NCBI GenBank assembly: GCA_013204155.1
Contig: JABMOK010000108.1
Coordinates: forward strand, 1-40,182
Origin: Pseudohongiella sp.
Lineage (GTDB): Bacteria; Pseudomonadota; Gammaproteobacteria; Pseudomonadales; Pseudohongiellaceae
Length of the DNA: 40,182 nt
Direction: 5' to 3'
Positions 1 through 9,238 of the stretch are shown here, piece by piece. Positions within the stretch are counted from its first letter, which is position 1, and every line of letters starts with the position of its first letter. The notes under the pieces were generated by a model, which saw only the letters and a program-made list of their open reading frames with translations, did no database searches and was not told the origin of the DNA. The position numbers and the translations under genes are program-made.

Positions 1-17
1 AGAGAGAGAGAGAGAGA
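1..17. repeat. (AG)n dinucleotide tract
   Basis: The window opens with an unbroken alternating AG tract, followed by purine-rich sequence up to about position 100. On the plus strand one frame stays open from the window edge to a TAA at 102-104, giving a Lys/Arg-rich tail that could be the C-terminus of a gene converging on moaB. A second frame stays open further, into moaB. Neither tail matches a family I recognise, so no gene is called. The tract could also be a sequence-end artefact. Confidence 0.6.
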
Positions 18-100
18 AGAATCAAAGGAAAGATAAAGAAGCAGGCTTTTACTTTCAAGGCGAAGAAGGCAGAAAGCCTGGCGCCAAAAAGAGCATTGGT

Positions 101-598
101 TTAAATAAGCTTATCGGTAAAATTGCAAGGTTTGTGAGCGCTATTCAATTGCTCTGCTATTATTTTGTCCCACGCCGTCTCACAAGCCCCAGGTGAACCC
201 GGCATGCAGAAAATTATCGTTCTATTTGCCATGCCGGCAAAAGCGCGGGACTGAATAGTCGAACTGCCAATATCCAAAAAAGAAAGCTGACGGAAGAGCT
301 CGCCAAAACCATCAATGTCGACATCCAATAATGGCTTTATGGCTTTATAGGTATTGTCGCGGAGAGTAAATCCGGTGCCGCCGGTTAACAATACAGCATG
401 CGTATCCGGATCGGCGATTTGGGCCGAAACTTCTGCCCTGAGTTGATAGACATCATCCTTGATAATAGTTTTCGACAACAAATGATGTCCGGCCGCTTGT
501 GCTCTTTGCACTAACACCGCACCGGATTTATCTGTTTCTTCAGTGCGTGTATCGGACACTGTTATTACAGAAATATTTAGAGGACTGAGTTCTGTCAT
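101..598 (-). CDS. moaB: Molybdenum cofactor biosynthesis protein B
   Basis: MoaB/Mog-family protein of 165 residues, the usual MoaB length. The family takes part in molybdopterin handling; MogA-type members adenylylate molybdopterin before metal insertion, while the exact role of MoaB in bacteria is less settled. The family core is visible: an LLTGGTG substrate-binding loop near residue 72, a following DNT motif, and a PGSPGA loop near residue 133. The start at 598 is an ATG with only a weak purine-rich stretch upstream. The gene lies 88 bp downstream of moaA on the same strand, so the two probably form one transcript. The end overlaps or abuts the purine-rich left edge of the window. Confidence 0.9.
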   Translation of the reverse strand: MTELSPLNISVITVSDTRTEETDKSGAVLVQRAQAAGHHLLSKTIIKDDVYQLRAEVSAQIADPDTHAVLLTGGTGFTLRDNTYKAIKPLLDVDIDGFGELFRQLSFLDIGSSTIQSRAFAGMANRTIIFCMPGSPGACETAWDKIIAEQLNSAHKPCNFTDKLI

Positions 599-686
599 GC
601 TCGATTATTACTCTTTTTTTTTGCGTCACGTAATTCGTATGGAGTCCAATTCGCTTTGCTTTGCCTGGCTGTTCATATCTACCTGG

Positions 687-1709
687 CTAGCCACCGGTCA
701 TATTCATTAGCCGCACTGGCTGAGCGTGGTCCTTATCATAAAAATAGTGACGTTCTGGCTTGATCTGCATAGAGTCAATTAACGCCTGCTTTAACACAAC
801 ATCATCGCTCTTCTCGTCTCGCAGTATGGCCCTGAGGTCGACCGAATGCTCATTGCCGAGACACAATAACAACCTCCCTTCCACTGTTACCCTCACCCGG
901 TTACAGTCCTCACAAAAATTGTGTGTTACGGGAGAAATAAAACCGATACGACTCTTCTTGCCCGCAACCTTGACATAGCGTGATGGCCCGGCAGTCTTCT
1001 CGGCACTATCCACTAACCGATACTTTTGCTCTATGATTTCTCTAACCCAGGCGTTACTGCAGGTTGTATCCTCTCGATTATGATCGGAAGCTTCACCTAG
1101 TGGCATCTCTTCGATAAACGCGATATCAATATCCCGCTGTATTGCATACTCGGCCAGCGAGACAACTTCGTCTTCGTTGTAACCGCGCATAATCACTGAA
1201 TTCAATCGAATATTATCGAAGCCGGCCGCATTTGCCGCATCGACTCCAGCCAGCACTTTTTCCAACTTGCCTACACGGGATATTTTTTTGAATCGCTCTG
1301 CATCCAAACTATCAATACTGATGTTAATGCGATTTACGCCAGCCGCTTTTAGTGGCACGGCATATTTTTCGAGCTGAGCTCCATTGGTGGTAAGTAACAA
1401 TTCTTCCAGGCCGGGCAAGGCTCCCAACTTTTCAATAAGCGACATAACATCGGTGCGCACCAAAGGCTCACCTCCGGTTAGACGAATCTTTCTAACGCCT
1501 AGCTCGGTAAATACCCTGGCTACCCGATATAATTCTTCCAGCGAAAGAATTTGACTGCGCGGCAGAAATGTCATGTCTTCTGTCATGCAATACACACAAC
1601 GGAAATCGCAACGATCGGTGACAGACAGGCGAATGTAATCAACATGACGCCCAAATTTGTCAATGAGTTTCGTTGCTTGCTGCACGCTTGCTTGTTCTAC
1701 GGAGTCCAT
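687..1709 (-). CDS. moaA: GTP 3',8-cyclase (radical SAM), molybdenum cofactor step 1
   Basis: MoaA is the radical SAM enzyme that rearranges GTP to 3',8-cyclo-GTP, the first committed step of molybdenum cofactor synthesis in the cytoplasm. The N-terminal radical SAM cluster motif CxxxCxxC is at C34, C38 and C41, in the context [13 protein letters not shown] motif for SAM binding follows near residue 80. The C-terminal [4Fe-4S] cluster that binds GTP is marked by [10 protein letters not shown] and a later LCLGN cysteine. The protein ends in Gly-Gly, the tail MoaA needs for activity. At 340 residues it is normal length. It lies upstream of moaB on the same strand. Confidence 0.95.
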   Translation of the reverse strand: MDSVEQASVQQATKLIDKFGRHVDYIRLSVTDRCDFRCVYCMTEDMTFLPRSQILSLEELYRVARVFTELGVRKIRLTGGEPLVRTDVMSLIEKLGALPGLEELLLTTNGAQLEKYAVPLKAAGVNRINISIDSLDAERFKKISRVGKLEKVLAGVDAANAAGFDNIRLNSVIMRGYNEDEVVSLAEYAIQRDIDIAFIEEMPLGEASDHNREDTTCSNAWVREIIEQKYRLVDSAEKTAGPSRYVKVAGKKSRIGFISPVTHNFCEDCNRVRVTVEGRLLLCLGNEHSVDLRAILRDEKSDDVVLKQALIDSMQIKPERHYFYDKDHAQPVRLMNMTGG

Positions 1710-1847
1710 CGTACTAAATCTCTACCTCTATGGCGGACAACTATAACCTAGATCAGCACCCCTATGCACTGATATTCAGCTCTTTTACAGCCTGTCGCGG
1801 CGCTCCTGAATCGATTGCGAACCACCAAATCCCTCTCAGAAAACCTC

Positions 1848-2471
1848 TCAAACGCTAATCGCAATTTGAACAGCCAGAAATATCAGTATAGAACCCATCA
1901 CTCTTTCCAGCCAGACTCCCCAGCGCAACAACAGCTCCCTCACTGCCTGTCTTCCCAGAAATCGGCACAACATTGCAAACCAGGCAAATGTCGCAAGTGC
2001 AAGATACAGGCCGTAGAAAACCTGAATAATTGTAGGGGTACTCGGGTCTATAACCACAGTAAACAGAGCCAAGAAAAATAATGTTGCCTTCGGGTTTAAG
2101 CCATTGGTTAAAAATCCCAATAAGAACGCGCGACGTGGCTCAACGGCAGGGCTTCTGGATTTGGGTTTATCACTTGACCCAACACGAAACGACAGCCTTA
2201 TGGATTGCACTCCCAGATAGAATAAATATCCCCCCGCTACAAATTTCATGGCATTAAACAGCGCTGGAGATTGCGCCAGCAAAATGGCGACACCCAGAAG
2301 ACAATAGGTCACGTGTAACAGTATCCCAGAACCGATACCCAAGCTCGTCCAAATTCCGGCGCGGGTGCCAGCAGTCACACATTGGCGCATGACAACAGCA
2401 AAATCCGGTCCCGGTGACGCAACGGCAAACAGATGGGCAATCGCTATGGTCAGAAATTCAGCCCAATACAT
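1848..2471 (-). CDS. LysE/RhtB-family amino-acid exporter
   Basis: Inner-membrane exporter of 207 residues. The family pumps amino acids or their derivatives out of the cell; the substrate cannot be read from the sequence. Visible family features are the N-terminal SPGPDF motif near residue 20, a GxxSG-like glycine-rich first helix region (TSLGIGSGILLH), a run of about six hydrophobic segments, and the FLTNGLNPKATLFF motif around residue 120. A TGAGGTC ribosome-binding site precedes the ATG. It sits 32 bp downstream of ccmI on the same strand, so it may be read through from the ccm operon, but nothing suggests a role in cytochrome maturation. Confidence 0.85.
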   Translation of the reverse strand: MYWAEFLTIAIAHLFAVASPGPDFAVVMRQCVTAGTRAGIWTSLGIGSGILLHVTYCLLGVAILLAQSPALFNAMKFVAGGYLFYLGVQSIRLSFRVGSSDKPKSRSPAVEPRRAFLLGFLTNGLNPKATLFFLALFTVVIDPSTPTIIQVFYGLYLALATFAWFAMLCRFLGRQAVRELLLRWGVWLERVMGSILIFLAVQIAISV

Positions 2472-2503
2472 GATTGACCTCAGCGCAGGATTGATGAAAG
2501 ACC

Positions 2504-3790
2504 TTACGGCAGTTGTTCGGAGATTACCAGATTGATAACGGCGTGCTGCCCATTGTGGGCGAAGTTCTCAGATTGAACTCGGTAATCGCCGGTGCCGGGA
2601 TTCGCCGTACCAGAATAAGAGATCAGGGCTGAGACATAGATCGCATCAGCGGAAGAAAGATTAAATGGGCCAACAGCGGAGGAATTATCTAATCGAATAG
2701 TGCTCGGCAGATCTCCCACAGTAAGGTCAGTGGCCGCTACCGGTGGCAATCCTTCTCTTGCAGCATTTCTCGCCGCCACGAATACGCGAAGGTTTTCGTC
2801 GATCTCAATTCCTTCGGCCAAAGAAAGGTTGATTTCAATTACTGGGCCAAGGTCGACATCTTGCCCGTCTGCTATTAGCAATTGCTGAGCCGCGGCTATG
2901 TTTTCCCGTAGCAGCTGCGCTTGCTGTGAAGAGGGATTGCCTTGGATCAGCAAGCGCCAATATTCAATTGCCGCATTATAATCCTGGCGCTCATCAGCAT
3001 CAGCGGCAAGTAGTTGAAGTATGCTTGTCTCTCCAGGATTAATCGCCTGTGCTTGCCTAATTACCTCTTGAATTTCTTCGGTTAACTTAAATTCGGCGAG
3101 AAAGTATTTCACCATCGCAACTTTTCCCAACACAAATGCCTTATCAGGGGAGTCATCCATTCTCGCTGCCGCTTGCTGATAGCCAATTTCCGCTTCGCTG
3201 AACATCCCCAGACTGGCAAAATTTTCAGCCAGGAAATACCAGGCCCAGAGTCTGTCTTGGTCCTCCTGAACAGCTTGTCCGAGACTAACAATCAGGCTTT
3301 GGGACTCTTCGGGGTTATCAGCATTGTTGACTGTGCGCTCAAATAAACCCATCATCTCCACATCATCTATATAGCCCCACTGACTATACAGACCATAGGA
3401 GAACACAGGAATTAGCAAGGCAAGAATTATGGGAACCGCATTAGACGCCAGTTTCCCCCTATTGGTATTGCTCGATCCTTTTTTGCGTTTCTCCGATTTC
3501 TTCACAACAGCACCGGCAGTTGCAGTAGGCTCCTCTGCATCTTCTGCGCTGACATCGGCAAGTAGACTCTGCTGCAACTCCAGCATAAGCGCATCAAACT
3601 GTCGTTGATCAAGATCCCCAGTGGCTAGATCACTTTCAAGTTCGTTGCTGCGCTCGTGAAAAAGCGCAATATTCTCATTTTTTCGCAAGGTGTCGAATTC
3701 AAACGACTGTGCCCGGTTACGGAACCATAGCGGCGCTATCAGAAATAAAGCGGCAAGAATAAATAGACAAGCAGTTAAGAACCAGAACAA
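2504..3790 (-). CDS. ccmI: Cytochrome c maturation protein CcmI (apocytochrome chaperone)
   Basis: CcmI is the membrane-anchored TPR protein that captures apocytochrome c and presents it to the CcmF/CcmH haem ligation complex. The 428-residue sequence has the CcmI layout: a first membrane helix at about residues 1-23, a charged cytoplasmic loop with the leucine-zipper-like region (LESDLATGDLDQRQFDALMLEL), a second helix near 120-140, then a periplasmic TPR region (LWAWYFLAENFASLGMFSEAE, followed by further helical pairs). A C-terminal beta-rich domain follows. As the last ccm gene, 28 bp downstream of ccmH, it fits the standard operon order. This region diverges quickly between species, so the identification rests on position as well as on the domain layout. 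Confidence 0.88.
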   Translation of the reverse strand: MFWFLTACLFILAALFLIAPLWFRNRAQSFEFDTLRKNENIALFHERSNELESDLATGDLDQRQFDALMLELQQSLLADVSAEDAEEPTATAGAVVKKSEKRKKGSSNTNRGKLASNAVPIILALLIPVFSYGLYSQWGYIDDVEMMGLFERTVNNADNPEESQSLIVSLGQAVQEDQDRLWAWYFLAENFASLGMFSEAEIGYQQAAARMDDSPDKAFVLGKVAMVKYFLAEFKLTEEIQEVIRQAQAINPGETSILQLLAADADERQDYNAAIEYWRLLIQGNPSSQQAQLLRENIAAAQQLLIADGQDVDLGPVIEINLSLAEGIEIDENLRVFVAARNAAREGLPPVAATDLTVGDLPSTIRLDNSSAVGPFNLSSADAIYVSALISYSGTANPGTGDYRVQSENFAHNGQHAVINLVISEQLP

Positions 3791-3818
3791 GATAGATATC
3801 CAATTAGTTGAGTGAGGT

Positions 3819-4325
3819 TTACTGTTTATTACCTAATAAATCTTTCAGGCGTTGTTGTTGCTCTGGGTCTAATTCGACATCCGCAATATTTACTTGCTTG
3901 GCACGGCGCCAGATACCAAAGCCGAGGAACGCACCAATCAACAAAAAGATAAGCGGACCAAACCAAAGCAATAGAGTATTAGTCGTGAGACGCGGCCGAT
4001 AAAATATAAAATCTCCGTAGCGCTCGAACATGAACTGCTCAATTTCTGCATTACTCATACCCTCGAGAATCATCCGATGAATCTCTCGACGCAAATCCTG
4101 GGCTACACCACCCGTAGAGCCGGTCAAGCTGGTATTTTGACACATGGGGCATCGCAGCTCATTTGAAAGCGTACGAAATCGTGCTTCTTGTTCATCAGTT
4201 TCAAATTTAAATGTGTCTACCTGAGCCACAACCTCTGGAACAGTTATCGCACTAAAAATTGTCAGGGCCAGCAGCAATAAACAGGTGCTAAGTTTAGCTT
4301 TGTGTAAGCGCCTAATTAGTTTCAC
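3819..4325 (-). CDS. ccmH: Cytochrome c maturation protein CcmH/CycL (apocytochrome thiol reductase)
   Basis: CcmH is a periplasmic, membrane-anchored thiol oxidoreductase that reduces the CXXCH cysteines of apocytochrome c before haem attachment. The 168-residue protein has an N-terminal signal or anchor with a likely cleavage site after VVA (residue 34), the family active site LRCPMCQ with C59 and C62, a three-helix domain, and one C-terminal membrane helix near residues 118-138. It is the short single-domain form (CycL type); the TPR portion is on the separate ccmI gene just downstream. Its ATG overlaps the ccmG stop codon by 4 bp (ATGA), indicating translational coupling. Confidence 0.93.
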   Translation of the reverse strand: MKLIRRLHKAKLSTCLLLLALTIFSAITVPEVVAQVDTFKFETDEQEARFRTLSNELRCPMCQNTSLTGSTGGVAQDLRREIHRMILEGMSNAEIEQFMFERYGDFIFYRPRLTTNTLLLWFGPLIFLLIGAFLGFGIWRRAKQVNIADVELDPEQQQRLKDLLGNKQ

Positions 4326-4864
4326 AATGACGACTCAGCTTCGCTGCGAATCTCCGCGATAGCAGGCAAGAAGTTTTCTTTCCATACCACCTCTGTTAAC
4401 GGACTGACATGACGATACCGAATTACGCCATCGGCATCGACTAAATAGGTTTCAGGTGCTCCGTATACCCCAAGGTCAATACCGAAGCGACCGTCTTCAT
4501 CCAGTATGCTGAAAACAAAGGGATTACCATTCTCTTCCAGCCAATCAATTGCCAAGTCTTCGCGGTCGCGATAGTTGACGCCGACAACCGGTATATCTCC
4601 CTCTTCAGAGAGACGCGTTAAAGTTGGATGCTCAATCAAACAAGGCAGGCAATAACTGCCCCAAACATTAAGTAAGAAAACCTCTTTTGGTAGATCTGCA
4701 TTACTAATTTCTCCACCCGCTACTGTAGCGATCTGAAATTCAGGCATTGGCTTATCAATTAGCATAGAAGGCAATACTTTCGGGTCAAGATACAATCCGC
4801 GCCAGAACATAATCGCCAAAGCAACAAATCCGATCACTGGTATAAAAAATTTAACTCTATTCAT
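4322..4864 (-). CDS. ccmG: Thiol:disulfide interchange protein CcmG/DsbE
   Basis: Periplasmic thioredoxin-like reductant that supplies electrons for apocytochrome c reduction, taking them from DsbD. The 180-residue protein has one N-terminal membrane anchor (about residues 7-25), a thioredoxin fold with active-site C72 and C75 in the context WGSYCLPC, the cis-proline P137 in GVYGAPETY, and the Glu-bearing loop typical of CcmG. The active site is unusual: the aromatic residue before the first cysteine is Tyr rather than the common Trp, and the position after the second cysteine is Leu rather than Arg/Lys. It lies between ccmF (8 bp gap) and ccmH (4 bp overlap). Confidence 0.93.
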   Translation of the reverse strand: MNRVKFFIPVIGFVALAIMFWRGLYLDPKVLPSMLIDKPMPEFQIATVAGGEISNADLPKEVFLLNVWGSYCLPCLIEHPTLTRLSEEGDIPVVGVNYRDREDLAIDWLEENGNPFVFSILDEDGRFGIDLGVYGAPETYLVDADGVIRYRHVSPLTEVVWKENFLPAIAEIRSEAESSL

Positions 4865-4872
4865 TTTAAACT

Positions 4873-6882
4873 TTATGACCCAGCCTGTAGTCCGGGCTCC
4901 GTTGCATTAATAGCCTTGCCTGCCATGGCTGCTTTTTCTGTTTGCCGTCGACGTAATCTGCGATAACGCTTATCACCGGCAGCGACGAGTCCGCCTAAGG
5001 CCATAAAAATTGACCCCAACCAAACCCAGCGTATAAACGGTTTGACATAAAGAGTCATCGACAAGGCATTATTCTCTTTTTCCTCTCCCAGGGTTACAAA
5101 CAGATCGCGTGTAAACCCGGCATCAATAGCCATCTCTGTCGATGGAGTTCTGGTAGCCAAATACACTCTATTCTGCGGGTACAAATTTTCTAATGCCTTA
5201 TCACCATGCATCACTGACATCTCTGCTTCCTGAGCAATATAGTTCGGACCGGTGACAGACTTGGAACCATTATAGGTAAACAGGTAATCCCCCAGATCTA
5301 TGCTTTGTCCGGGTGAGAGCAAGACACTTTTCTCGGAACCAAAACCGCTGGCCATGGCAACACCGATCAACATAACCGCCATACCAAAATGCGCGAGCTG
5401 CATTCCGTAGTAGCTCAGTGACAAGGCTCTAAATCCCTGCATCAAGCCTGATTTGTTACTAATTTTGCTCAAGACATCCTTGATCATACTTAAGCTTATC
5501 CATGCCGCCAAAGTAATAGCCGTGGTGGCTACCAAGGAGAACTCCAGCAGGACAATCAAGGGAATAACAATGCCCAACGCAACACTGGCTATAGCGACCT
5601 TGGTTAGTTGCTGAATTAAATAGCTTAGGGAAGTTCGCTTCCAACGACTAATAGGCCCGATACCCAAAAAAAACACTAACAAAGCCATCAAGGGAAGGAA
5701 TACCGCATTAAAATAGGGAGGGCCAATGGAAAGAAGATCGCCAGTAAGCGCCTGGTAGGCCATCGGAAATACCGTGCCCAGAAATACAGAAGCCGCCGCT
5801 ACCACCAGGATTACATTATTCGTCAGTATAAATATTTCTCGCGATAACAATTCGAACCCAACCTCGCTCTTCATCAGCGGAGCGCGAAAAGCGTAAAGAA
5901 GCAGCGAGCCACCCACCGTGATTCCAAGAATAGCGAGGATAAAGAAACCCCGCGCAGGATCACTGGCGAACGCATGCACCGAGGTCAGCAAACCTGAGCG
6001 GGTAATAAAAGTGCCAAATAAGCTGCCGGAAAAAGCCAGGATTGCCAACAGCACAGTCCAACTTTTAAACACGCCTCGTTTCTCCGTCACGGCCAGGGAA
6101 TGAATCAGAGCAGTACCAAACAACCAGCTAATTAACGGCGGATTCTCCACCGGATCCCAACCCCAGTAGCCACCCCAACCTAATTCGTAATAGGCCCACC
6201 AACTACCCAAAGCGATACCAACAGTCAAAATTGCCCAAGCCGCATTCGCCCAAGGTCTTGACCAGCGCGCCCAGGCTGAATCCAGTTTGCCACTCAGTAA
6301 GGCGGCGATAGCAAATGCGAAAACAACTGAAAAACCGACATAACCCATATATAGGGTCGGTGGATGTATGATAAAGGCAAAATCCTGTAACGCCGTATTC
6401 AGGTCTGCTCCGTTGACCGGTGGTAGTGGCACAATACGAGCGAAGGGATTCGACGTGGCTAGCATAAATAAAATATAGCCACATATAAGAAAGCCCAGCA
6501 CACCCAAGACTCTGGCGACGAAGTCGATTGGCATGCTCTTGCTAAAGATCGCAACGGCAAGCATCCAGGCTGAGAGCATAAAAGTCCAGAGCAGGAAAGA
6601 ACCTTCATGCCCACCCCAAACCGCTGTCAGTTTAAAATGGGTAGGTAGTGTGGTATTTGAATGTTGAGCAACAAATTGAACAGAGAAATCGTCGACGGCA
6701 AATGAATAGGCGAGTATCGCAATACATATTGCCAGAAACACAAACACCCCAGCGGTCAGCGGCCGAGCAAGACTCATCCAAAGCAGGTTATTACGATGTG
6801 CCCCAATAATCGGCAAGGTGCCGAGTATAATGCTTAAACAAAAGGCGAGTATCAGAGAAAAATGGCCGAGCTCTGGAATCAT
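4873..6882 (-). CDS. ccmF: Haem lyase subunit CcmF
   Basis: CcmF is the large integral membrane protein that reduces holo-CcmE haem and transfers it to apocytochrome c with CcmH and CcmI. At 669 residues with about 14-15 hydrophobic segments it is full length. The WGGHEGS motif near residue 89 and the WWD haem-binding motif (WGGYWGWDPVEN) near residue 232 are present, as is the HAFASDPARG motif that follows. The stretch after the WWD motif reads NPPLISWL, whereas the form I know from E. coli is NASFMPWL. It directly abuts ccmE (no spacer) and precedes ccmG by 8 bp. Confidence 0.95.
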   Translation of the reverse strand: MIPELGHFSLILAFCLSIILGTLPIIGAHRNNLLWMSLARPLTAGVFVFLAICIAILAYSFAVDDFSVQFVAQHSNTTLPTHFKLTAVWGGHEGSFLLWTFMLSAWMLAVAIFSKSMPIDFVARVLGVLGFLICGYILFMLATSNPFARIVPLPPVNGADLNTALQDFAFIIHPPTLYMGYVGFSVVFAFAIAALLSGKLDSAWARWSRPWANAAWAILTVGIALGSWWAYYELGWGGYWGWDPVENPPLISWLFGTALIHSLAVTEKRGVFKSWTVLLAILAFSGSLFGTFITRSGLLTSVHAFASDPARGFFILAILGITVGGSLLLYAFRAPLMKSEVGFELLSREIFILTNNVILVVAAASVFLGTVFPMAYQALTGDLLSIGPPYFNAVFLPLMALLVFFLGIGPISRWKRTSLSYLIQQLTKVAIASVALGIVIPLIVLLEFSLVATTAITLAAWISLSMIKDVLSKISNKSGLMQGFRALSLSYYGMQLAHFGMAVMLIGVAMASGFGSEKSVLLSPGQSIDLGDYLFTYNGSKSVTGPNYIAQEAEMSVMHGDKALENLYPQNRVYLATRTPSTEMAIDAGFTRDLFVTLGEEKENNALSMTLYVKPFIRWVWLGSIFMALGGLVAAGDKRYRRLRRRQTEKAAMAGKAINATEPGLQAGS

Positions 6883-7371
6883 CTAATTCTCCGGCAAATT
6901 ACGAGTAAGCGATTCTCTTACTACGGCAGTGTGATCTTCTGTGGAGCTTCCTGCTGCATCAAGCGCCGCCTTCACCTCTTGAGACATGTAGTTTTCATCG
7001 TGCTTGGCAAGCACACGCGACGCCTGAAAAATACCCGTGCTATCAATTACTCCTTCAGCCACAAGTCCCTGGCCCTCACGAAAAAGATCAGGAAGTATGC
7101 CTTCATACTGAACAGGCACGTCACTTACAAAGTCTGTAGTTATAAATTTAACCTTTAGACTCTGTTGATCCTCCTCGAGGCTGCCTTGTTTGACCATGCC
7201 GCCGATTCTAAAATGTTCACCTACAAGCACTTCCCCATCGGCTACTTGAGTCGGGGTATAAAACATATTGATATTTTGCCGTAGCGCAAACACGGTGAGT
7301 CCAATGGCAAGACTTAATCCCACCGTTATAAAAATTATAATACCCAGCTTTTTCCGTCTATGAGGTTTCAT
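6883..7371 (-). CDS. ccmE: Haem chaperone CcmE
   Basis: Periplasmic haem chaperone anchored by one N-terminal helix (about residues 9-30). It binds haem covalently and hands it to CcmF. The haem-binding motif LAKHDENY is present: H124 is the covalent attachment site and Y128 the axial ligand by family homology. An OB-fold domain precedes it, with FRIGGMV near residue 54. The protein has the usual acidic, flexible C-terminal tail and a normal length of 162 residues. A strong AGGAGA ribosome-binding site stands ahead of the ATG. It lies 63 bp downstream of ccmD and abuts ccmF. Confidence 0.95.
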   Translation of the reverse strand: MKPHRRKKLGIIIFITVGLSLAIGLTVFALRQNINMFYTPTQVADGEVLVGEHFRIGGMVKQGSLEEDQQSLKVKFITTDFVSDVPVQYEGILPDLFREGQGLVAEGVIDSTGIFQASRVLAKHDENYMSQEVKAALDAAGSSTEDHTAVVRESLTRNLPEN

Positions 7372-7434
7372 TCATATTCTCCTGAAGTGTCTGTTGCTTC
7401 TCCGAGACCGTCCTCATTGGTTTTGTTAATCCCG

Positions 7435-7635
7435 TCATATATTTCTACTAATTTCGTCATTAATAGTCAGGCGTCTTTTTTGCTCGCGTAAGATTTGTTT
7501 ACGCTTGCGCATCGGCAGAAGAAGATTAGCCGCGATAAATATTGCAAACAACCCATACACACTCCATATCTTAAATCCATAACCGCCCATATGGATAAAT
7601 TCGCTAAAGCTTGAAAACTGTATTGCTTCTAACAT
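7435..7635 (-). CDS. ccmD: Haem exporter protein CcmD
   Basis: Small single-pass membrane protein of 66 residues that helps release holo-CcmE from the CcmABC complex. The family signature is clear: FIHMGGYGFKIWSVYGL, then one membrane helix (about residues 23-42), then a strongly basic cytoplasmic segment (MRKRKQILREQKRR). It lies between ccmC (27 bp upstream) and ccmE, the standard order. CcmD is often missed in annotation because of its size. Confidence 0.9.
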   Translation of the reverse strand: MLEAIQFSSFSEFIHMGGYGFKIWSVYGLFAIFIAANLLLPMRKRKQILREQKRRLTINDEISRNI

Positions 7636-7662
7636 CTAATCAATTCGCTCTTATCTAATTCG

Positions 7663-8406
7663 TTAACTTTGGCGCACCAAATCCTGAACCCATTGTGATC
7701 GACGTTCTCGCTGGAGAATTTCGTTACGTGTGGCCAGTATCAGACTCACGGATAAAAACAGGTACATCGCTACGATCATAATGGCTATTGCGATCCAGAA
7801 TTGAGGCCCATTGGGGCTATCCGCTGATAAGGAAACAGGACTTGCAACTTGATGCAACACATTCCACCACTCCACCGAGTATTTAATAACCACAACATTT
7901 ATAAGGCCTACTATAGAAAGCAAGGCACAGGCTTTGGCGGCCTTATCCTGATCTTCCAAAGCAGAGCGAAGAGAAATAACACCCAGTAATAAGAACAATT
8001 GAAACAACATGGTAACCAATCTCGCGTCTGTCCATTCCCACCAGGTTCCCCAGCTAATGCTCCCCCAGATAGAGCCTGTGGCCAAGGTTAGAAAAGAAAA
8101 CCAGGCACCAATTGGAGCGGCCATCTTGGCGACCATGTCTGCCAACTTCATACGCCAGACCATAGTAATAACCCCGGCCACAGCCATCAGCGGAAAAAAA
8201 GCCAGCGAAGTTCCTGCGACGGCAACATGCACGATAAGAATTCTGGAGGTATAACCTTGTTGGTAGTCCGGTGGCAGGTATAACAAGCCCCAAATAACGC
8301 CGACTGTAATAAATATTGTCATGGCGGCAATTAGCCAGGGCAACCATCTACCGGACAGTTCGTAGAACCATTTGGGCGAACCTAATTTAGAAAACCATAA
8401 CCACAT
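7663..8406 (-). CDS. ccmC: Haem exporter permease CcmC
   Basis: Six-helix inner-membrane protein that binds haem and loads it onto CcmE. The WWD-type tryptophan-rich motif WGTWWEWTDARL sits in the middle of the protein between conserved histidines (IVHVAVA before it, VLHQVAS after it). I place the start at the ATG at 8406, giving 247 residues that begin MWLWFSKLG, close to the family N-terminus. The frame is open further upstream to a GTG at 8451, but that would add 15 residues with no family counterpart. Gaps are 120 bp from ccmB and 27 bp to ccmD. Confidence 0.94.
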   Translation of the reverse strand: MWLWFSKLGSPKWFYELSGRWLPWLIAAMTIFITVGVIWGLLYLPPDYQQGYTSRILIVHVAVAGTSLAFFPLMAVAGVITMVWRMKLADMVAKMAAPIGAWFSFLTLATGSIWGSISWGTWWEWTDARLVTMLFQLFLLLGVISLRSALEDQDKAAKACALLSIVGLINVVVIKYSVEWWNVLHQVASPVSLSADSPNGPQFWIAIAIMIVAMYLFLSVSLILATRNEILQRERRSQWVQDLVRQS

Positions 8407-8526
8407 AATATTGCTGCATAACCCCGTTGTTTGCGGATTCGAATATATCACGCCACTCTTGTCGCGCCTTGTTACGTATTGTAACGCATTGTATCCGTGC
8501 TAATACCAAAATAGGCCAGAAACCTG

Positions 8527-9231
8527 CTAATTGACGCTAATACGAAGCGCGGTGGCAGACGCCAATGGAGCCAGGCTAACCGCTACTGCCAGCATAGCCA
8601 ACATCAGGGCCAGATAACCCGCTGGCGATGTGTTATTTAGAGAGGCCTGAACCGACAGAGTTCCAAAAATTAAAACAGGCACGCTCATTGGCAGCGTGAT
8701 TACTGCCAAAATCAATCCCCTGCTACCTAAACCTACCGTTAACGCTACCGCTATCGATCCCACCAGACTCATTATTGGAGTGCCTATCAGCAGAGAGCAG
8801 ATCAAGGTGAAATAGGCGGCCTGTGGCAGATTTAACATATAGGCTAATAATGGAGAAATCAGCACTACCGGTAAACCACTTACTAGCCAATGACTCAGAT
8901 TTTTGGCCAACACCATAAAAAATAATGGGTGCGGACTCAGCAGCAACTGTTCAAGAGACCCATCTTCGTAATCGGAGCGATACAAATTATCCATCGACAG
9001 CATCGAGGCCAACAAAACCGATATCCAGATAACACCGGCTGCAATCTCACTCAATCGATCGCTGTCTGGACTAATCCCTATCGGGAACAGAGAAACCACA
9101 ATGACGAAGAACATAAATGGATTTACCACATCGTTCTTCTTTTTAAATGAAATCAACAAATCCCGTTTTAGCGTGGCAATGAACGCGGCCGCCATCGTGG
9201 TTTGCTTGATTGTGCTTTGCTCGATTGTCAT
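8527..9231 (-). CDS. ccmB: Haem exporter permease CcmB
   Basis: Membrane subunit of the CcmAB ABC transporter, whose ATP hydrolysis drives release of haem-loaded CcmE from CcmC. The 234-residue protein has about six hydrophobic helices and the family motifs FLRDLL-like N-terminus (here LKRDLLISFKK), the DYEDGSLEQLLLSP loop near residue 85, and PLLAYMLNLP. It begins 7 bp after ccmA ends on the same strand. It is followed by a 120-bp gap before ccmC, the largest spacer inside the operon, which contains a small GTTAC/GTAAC inverted repeat. Confidence 0.93.
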   Translation of the reverse strand: MTIEQSTIKQTTMAAAFIATLKRDLLISFKKKNDVVNPFMFFVIVVSLFPIGISPDSDRLSEIAAGVIWISVLLASMLSMDNLYRSDYEDGSLEQLLLSPHPLFFMVLAKNLSHWLVSGLPVVLISPLLAYMLNLPQAAYFTLICSLLIGTPIMSLVGSIAVALTVGLGSRGLILAVITLPMSVPVLIFGTLSVQASLNNTSPAGYLALMLAMLAVAVSLAPLASATALRISVN

Positions 9232-9238
9232 ACCTCGT

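Noticed and set aside
1-104. C-terminal end of a plus-strand gene converging on moaB
   Set aside because: Two frames stay open from the window edge and neither tail matches a family I know; low-complexity sequence can give such frames by chance.
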